Shown here in pieces: positions 60,981 through 64,000 of a stretch of DNA of 64,000 nt. The notes beneath the pieces are model-generated. The model ran no database searches. It was given only the letters and a program-made list of their open reading frames with translations, and was not told where the DNA came from. The position numbers and the translations under genes were made by a program. Position 1 is the stretch's first letter, and each line of letters begins with the position of its first letter. The stretch covers positions 620,001 through 684,000 of the forward strand of contig AP017375.1 of the NCBI GenBank assembly GCA_002355455.1. The letters are read 5' to 3'. Source of the DNA: Stanieria sp. NIES-3757 (GTDB taxonomy: Bacteria; Cyanobacteriota; Cyanobacteriia; Cyanobacteriales; Xenococcaceae).

Positions 60981-61028
60981 GTAAATGCTGAGAGGCAAAA
61001 TTGAACTGCCGACACGAGGATTTCCAGT
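60981..61028 (-). pseudogene. 3' fragment of tRNA-Phe (possible attachment-site relic)
   Basis: 48 bp that match 4148-4195 with three mismatches. The tRNA part (60986-61028) covers nucleotides 31-73: the anticodon loop through the 3' end. The 5' half is missing. A tRNA piece starting at the anticodon loop is typical of what remains at the far side of an element integrated by a tyrosine recombinase. The anticodon here has mutated to GGA-like. There is no transcribed tRNA here. Confidence 0.8.
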
Positions 61029-61217
61029 AGTCGCGATCACAATCATAAAAAAGAGTTAGTTGCCAAGTTATTCTCTTTTAATAAATAAGAATTTTTCCTA
61101 AAAAAAGTTAAAAAATATAGAGTATTTTTGATTAGCTTGACAAATTGATTCAGGCTGAAATTTTTCTCATTACTTGGAGTTATTTATAAAGATAAAGAGT
61201 TTAACTCAGGAGTAGTA

Positions 61218-61319
61218 ATGATGACTGGAGCTATAATACTGCTAATGTTAGTTCTTAGTTTGTTTGGTTTATCAATTTTGTTTGAAGTTTGGTTTTACGA
61301 AGGAGAACAGCACTATTGA
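61218..61319 (+). CDS. 33-residue membrane protein (unrecognised small ORF)
   Basis: ATG 61218 (or 61221) follows CAGGAG at a good distance, so the start is well supported. The peptide has one transmembrane helix (AIILLMLVLSLFGLSILFEV) and ends WFYEGEQHY. The size and shape recall small photosynthetic or respiratory membrane subunits, but it matches none I know (PetL, PetM, PetN, PsbX, PsaM and Psb30 were considered). It lies between a tRNA relic and an IS remnant. Confidence 0.5.
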   Translation: MMTGAIILLMLVLSLFGLSILFEVWFYEGEQHY

Positions 61320-61371
61320 AGTTTACAAAACTATTGCTGTTATCTCACATTTAACAGGGAATAGAAAAAAA

Positions 61372-61477
61372 GGGTTTCATGGAAAGTAACTACACTTTAA
61401 AAAATGAAACCCCTATGGATAATGTTAACTTGCTCCGCAATGCCTTGAAACCTCACTTATCTCTTGGACTTAGATGA
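61372..61477 (+). pseudogene. 5' remnant of an IS transposase
   Basis: A hairpin with arms GGGTTTCAT (61372-61380) and ATGAAACCC (61404-61412) is followed by ATG 61415 and 20 codons (LLRNALKPHLSL), then a stop. The peptide resembles the first residues of a cyanobacterial IS4-type transposase (LRxxLxPHLxxxGxR), from memory. No more of the element is present. Confidence 0.4.
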
Positions 61478-61556
61478 ATCTGAAGCTCATTTTCTTCAAT
61501 CTCTCAGATTTTTGTCCTGTAATTAGATTTTATACATACTTTGATAATCGGATTTA

Positions 61557-61644
61557 GTATCATTAACTCTGAGCAAAAAAATAATTGATATTTCGTTAAT
61601 TCTAATTTTTATTTTTTCGCTAAATTGTAGAGAATTAGTGACTT
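61557..61644. repeat. Right copy of the 88-bp direct repeat (FkbM-VCBS junction)
   Basis: Matches 3775-3862 with two mismatches. On the minus strand it starts at the last codons of the intact FkbM gene (stop at 61635), covers the spacer and ends with ATG ATA of a VCBS-type gene start. After that start the sequence differs from the VCBS gene and soon has stops. So this side keeps the intact FkbM and a stub of a VCBS gene. Confidence 0.9.
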
Positions 61645-62417
61645 ACTATAGGAAAAGAGATCGCGTGTCCGACGTGCCAGTTAATCTCTTGATATGAATT
61701 TTCTAAAGGCACGATCTGATAATTTAAAGAGGCAATTAAAGCTGCGATCAATTCATTTTTTTGTTGAAAAGAATCTACTTTGTCAGCATCAACTTCATAA
61801 ATAATAATCGGTCGATACTGTTTAATTGTTTGCAGCATTCCTTGCAACACATCCAATTCTGCCCCTTCAACATCAATTTTGACCACATTAGGAGGGGTTA
61901 ATTGTCCTTGATTAATTAATTCATCAATAGATACTATTTCTACTACGGTTGAACCTGCGAAATCGGGAGGGCGGTCAACCACAGATATAGTATGACCTCC
62001 AGAATATTCGGCTAGCAATAATTCTCCTGTCCCCGTAGTATGAGAAACCGCTTTTTGACAAACTGTAGAATTAGTAAATTGATTTAATTGAATATTATGA
62101 CGCACACAGTCAGAATTTTTTCGATCTGGTTCAAAAGCATAAACTTTTCCTGTTGAACCAACTAATTTAGCTGCAATAACTGTAAAAAAACCCACATTTG
62201 CCCCAATATCATAAAACACATCTCCAGGTTTGAGATAATTAGATAAAGCTTGCTGGACTGGCAGTTCATAAGTACCTAAAGCTGTTGCAGGATTAGCTTT
62301 TCCCGCATTAAATTTTAATCCTTTGCCTACTCCCTGTTGCATCGTAAAATCACAATTTTTGATTCTCCAATAAGTTAAACGATTAATTATCTTTCGGTAT
62401 AATTTTTTGATATTCAT
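61635..62417 (-). CDS. FkbM-family methyltransferase
   Basis: 260 residues. The SAM-binding motif is DVFYDIGANVGFFTVIAAKL near residue 92. VYAFEPDRKNSDCVRHNIQLN holds the acidic residue that contacts the ribose, and NVVKIDVEGAELDVLQGM is the FkbM signature. It would methylate a hydroxyl of a sugar or polyketide; in cyanobacteria such genes often lie among polysaccharide genes. The end of the gene and its spacer are duplicated at 3775-3862. Confidence 0.9.
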   Translation of the reverse strand: MNIKKLYRKIINRLTYWRIKNCDFTMQQGVGKGLKFNAGKANPATALGTYELPVQQALSNYLKPGDVFYDIGANVGFFTVIAAKLVGSTGKVYAFEPDRKNSDCVRHNIQLNQFTNSTVCQKAVSHTTGTGELLLAEYSGGHTISVVDRPPDFAGSTVVEIVSIDELINQGQLTPPNVVKIDVEGAELDVLQGMLQTIKQYRPIIIYEVDADKVDSFQQKNELIAALIASLNYQIVPLENSYQEINWHVGHAISFPIVSH

Positions 62418-62617
62418 TGTTCTCTCTAAAAACTAATCAATAATAACAAGTATTGCCCTAAAATCTGTTATTTACCGAGTTGATTTTTATCGTGAGAAAG
62501 TTACAGTCATTTCTAGCCCTAAATTATCCTTACTAAAAAATCGAGCAATCTTTTGCTCAGTCAAAGTTTTATCATAAAAAAATGATAGAAGTTCTCCAAG
62601 TCTGACTGAAGAAAGAT

Positions 62618-63046
62618 ATGTCTGAAGAATTAATCGAACTTAGAAAAAGTATCGAAGCACATGATTATAAAACAGCGTTACTTCTAGTAGATCGCTTGGA
62701 AGAAATGTCGTTAGAAGACAAACTCAATAAAATATACAGTTACACCATTATTTTGCTTCTACATCTAATTAAACAAGAAGCTGAAGGAAGAACTACTCGA
62801 TCTTGGGATAATTCTATTCTCAATTCCATAGAACAGATCAAGAGAACTAATAAGAGAAGAAAATCTAATGGTTATTATGCTTCAACTTCAGACCTAGCAG
62901 AGATTATCGATGAAGCAATCGAGCGTGCTTTGAGAGATGCTGCTGAAGAAGCTTTCGGAGGTGTTTATTCTGAAAAAGAAATATTAGATAGAATCGATTT
63001 AGCTGCTATTAAAGCAAAAGCATTATCTCTGATCGATACTCCCTAA
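62618..63046 (+). CDS. DUF29-like protein
   Basis: 142 residues, mostly helical. The central block KIYSYTIILLLHLIKQEAEG and RTTRSWDNSILNSIEQI resembles DUF29 (YxxxLLxHLLKW...RSWxxTI). The conserved Arg-Ser-Trp is present. DUF29 proteins are common in cyanobacteria, often in several copies, and have no known function. The C-terminal half (DEAIERALRDAAEEAFGGVYS) is longer than usual. It has its own upstream region with hairpin GAGCAA-TCTT-TTGCTC near 62543. Confidence 0.65.
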   Translation: MSEELIELRKSIEAHDYKTALLLVDRLEEMSLEDKLNKIYSYTIILLLHLIKQEAEGRTTRSWDNSILNSIEQIKRTNKRRKSNGYYASTSDLAEIIDEAIERALRDAAEEAFGGVYSEKEILDRIDLAAIKAKALSLIDTP

Positions 63047-63239
63047 CGACGTACTCTCTACTAAGATCAAGTTTGGTTGAATATTTACATTAAAGATAAG
63101 ATCAAGTAATAAGTCATAGATTAAAACGAATTCTGAGCTGGCAACCTAGCAATCCTGTTCTAACTTAAATAAAAATATTCAAGCAGATTTTATTTTACTC
63201 TCTCTACTCCTTATACTTCCTCTACCTCCTAATAATGTT

Positions 63240-64000
63240 TTACTTTCTAGCCACAAAATTAGCAAACACACTACCCGTATCATTACCCCAATCCCAATTA
63301 GCAACAATTCCTACACGGTTAATTTTCAAACGCTTGCTCTTGGGATAAACATCGCTTAAAGCTCGATATAAAACAGGTTCTTGGTTCACAAAAATAATGT
63401 AATTAATCCCATCAAAGACAACCCGAAGGGTATGGGTTACACCCCAGTAAACTCGACTACCCACATTAGTCCAAACAGCATCGTAGACATCTTCAAAGCC
63501 ATTGAGATAGAAAAAAGAAGAAATCGATGCACCACCGTAACAATCATCCAACCAATTACTAATAATGATGTAATTATCTCGGTCTTGCCAAAAAATTAAA
63601 CCACCTCTGCCTTTTTCCCCTTGCTTTCGTTGCGTTCCTGGCGGAGTAATATCTACTTGAAGATCGGCAAAATCAGGAAAATCCCAAGCAATAGTATAGG
63701 CTGTACATCCAGGATTAGGATTTTGAGGATTAGCTTGGACTTGAGCGGAATTATGCCTTGTAATTAAGATTTTTCCCAGTCCGATGTCTCTACGCCAAAT
63801 CTTTGATCCTATAGTAGTGGTTTTACCTGCTAAATCTACTTCCTCAGTTCCTGTAAACTGATCAGTGACAACAGTTTTTTGTCCCTCCGCTTGCCAAGGA
63901 GAACCTAGATCAAGTGCAGCAGGAAGAGGTACTTGACGAGGATGAGCCTCAAAAGCTTGCCAATACTGTTCTACATCAGCTTGAACTGTATAAATTCCCA
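63240..64000 (-). CDS. Beta-sandwich (LamG-like) protein, 5' end beyond the window
   Basis: The frame is open from the window edge to its stop at 63240 (about 253 codons). It reads YTVQADVEQYWQAFEAHPRQ near the edge and KGRGGLIFWQDRDNYIIISN, then HTLRVVFDGINYIIFVNQEP, then IGRVGIV-like INRVGIVANWDWGNDTG. The strand-rich WQDRDNYI...VFDGxNYxxFVN pattern resembles concanavalin/LamG-type carbohydrate-binding folds, often found in secreted proteins. There is no complete start or signal peptide to see. The stop region is far from DUF29 (193 bp). Confidence 0.65.
   Translation of the reverse strand, partial: GIYTVQADVEQYWQAFEAHPRQVPLPAALDLGSPWQAEGQKTVVTDQFTGTEEVDLAGKTTTIGSKIWRRDIGLGKILITRHNSAQVQANPQNPNPGCTAYTIAWDFPDFADLQVDITPPGTQRKQGEKGRGGLIFWQDRDNYIIISNWLDDCYGGASISSFFYLNGFEDVYDAVWTNVGSRVYWGVTHTLRVVFDGINYIIFVNQEPVLYRALSDVYPKSKRLKINRVGIVANWDWGNDTGSVFANFVARK

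Noticed and set aside
4153-61028. Simple genomic island between tRNA-Phe and its 3' fragment
   Set aside because: The fragment lies on the wrong side for direct integration at the tRNA 3' end, and the interval holds many core genes (glgA, ruvC, clpS, acnB, era, murQ). A rearrangement is more likely.

Overview
This window is chromosomal DNA from a cyanobacterium. It is AT-rich, with the octamer GCGATCGC (HIP1) scattered through genes and spacers. It carries a typical cyanobacterial gene set: purK, a bacterial-type glycogen synthase, ClpS, a delta-9 desaturase, AcnB, MurQ, an EGY-like site-2 protease, and DUF3110, DUF2996 and DUF2993 proteins. A unicellular or baeocytous lineage is a reasonable guess, but the sequence does not fix the genus.

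Layout. 1-3.9 kb: the end of an EAL protein, purK, and a large FG-GAP/VCBS surface protein. 3.9-9.0 kb: an island at tRNA-Phe with a tyrosine integrase, a truncated gene, and a two-gene DDE-transposase/ATPase transposon. Its transposase reading frame is fused to the 5' part of an IS4-type transposase. 9-14.4 kb: glgA, an aminotransferase, ruvC, and a ProA-like protein without the catalytic cysteine. 14.7-21.5 kb: ssb and a surface-polysaccharide block (GT39, GT4, phosphoglycosyl transferase, Gmd, GDP-fucose synthase) able to make GDP-fucose and start a lipid-linked glycan. 21.9-36.1 kb: a Cache-HAMP histidine kinase, ferredoxin, DUF2993, hydrolase, clpS, CPBP protease, a TetR-recombinase-like fusion divergent from desC with two operator-like palindromes between them, an acyltransferase, two unknown proteins and acnB.

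36.1-48.5 kb is the main accessory region. It holds a decayed RelE toxin with a surviving antitoxin, IS630 and IS701 elements almost touching, a DUF262-AlbA_2 defence-like fusion, a duplicated antitoxin tail, an AraC pseudogene, a curlin-like secreted repeat protein, a second tyrosine recombinase, a GIY-YIG-type nuclease, a 1.3-kb AT-rich non-coding stretch, and an XRE/zinc-ribbon regulator next to an MGME1/RecB-like nuclease. 48.5-60.9 kb returns to core genes (moaD, era, an aspartoacylase-like enzyme, M50 protease, murQ, DUF3110, DUF2996, creatininase, RodZ-like, RsuA/RluB, DUF2993, and an RCK-pore-RCK channel). 60.9-64 kb: a tRNA-Phe 3' fragment, a 33-residue membrane ORF, an IS remnant, FkbM, DUF29, and a 5'-truncated beta-sandwich protein.

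The most unusual large-scale signal is an 88-bp near-identical direct repeat (3775-3862 and 61557-61644, two mismatches). Each copy holds the junction between an FkbM methyltransferase 3' end and a VCBS gene 5' end. Just inside these repeats lie the intact tRNA-Phe on the left and a 43-nt tRNA-Phe 3' fragment on the right. This suggests that an FkbM-VCBS gene pair was split by a rearrangement about 57.7 kb long. The other strong leads are the DUF262-AlbA_2 fusion, the TetR-recombinase fusion with its operators, the chimeric transposase, and the nuclease-rich stretch at 44-48.5 kb. No CRISPR array, rRNA operon or CRISPR-associated transposon is visible.
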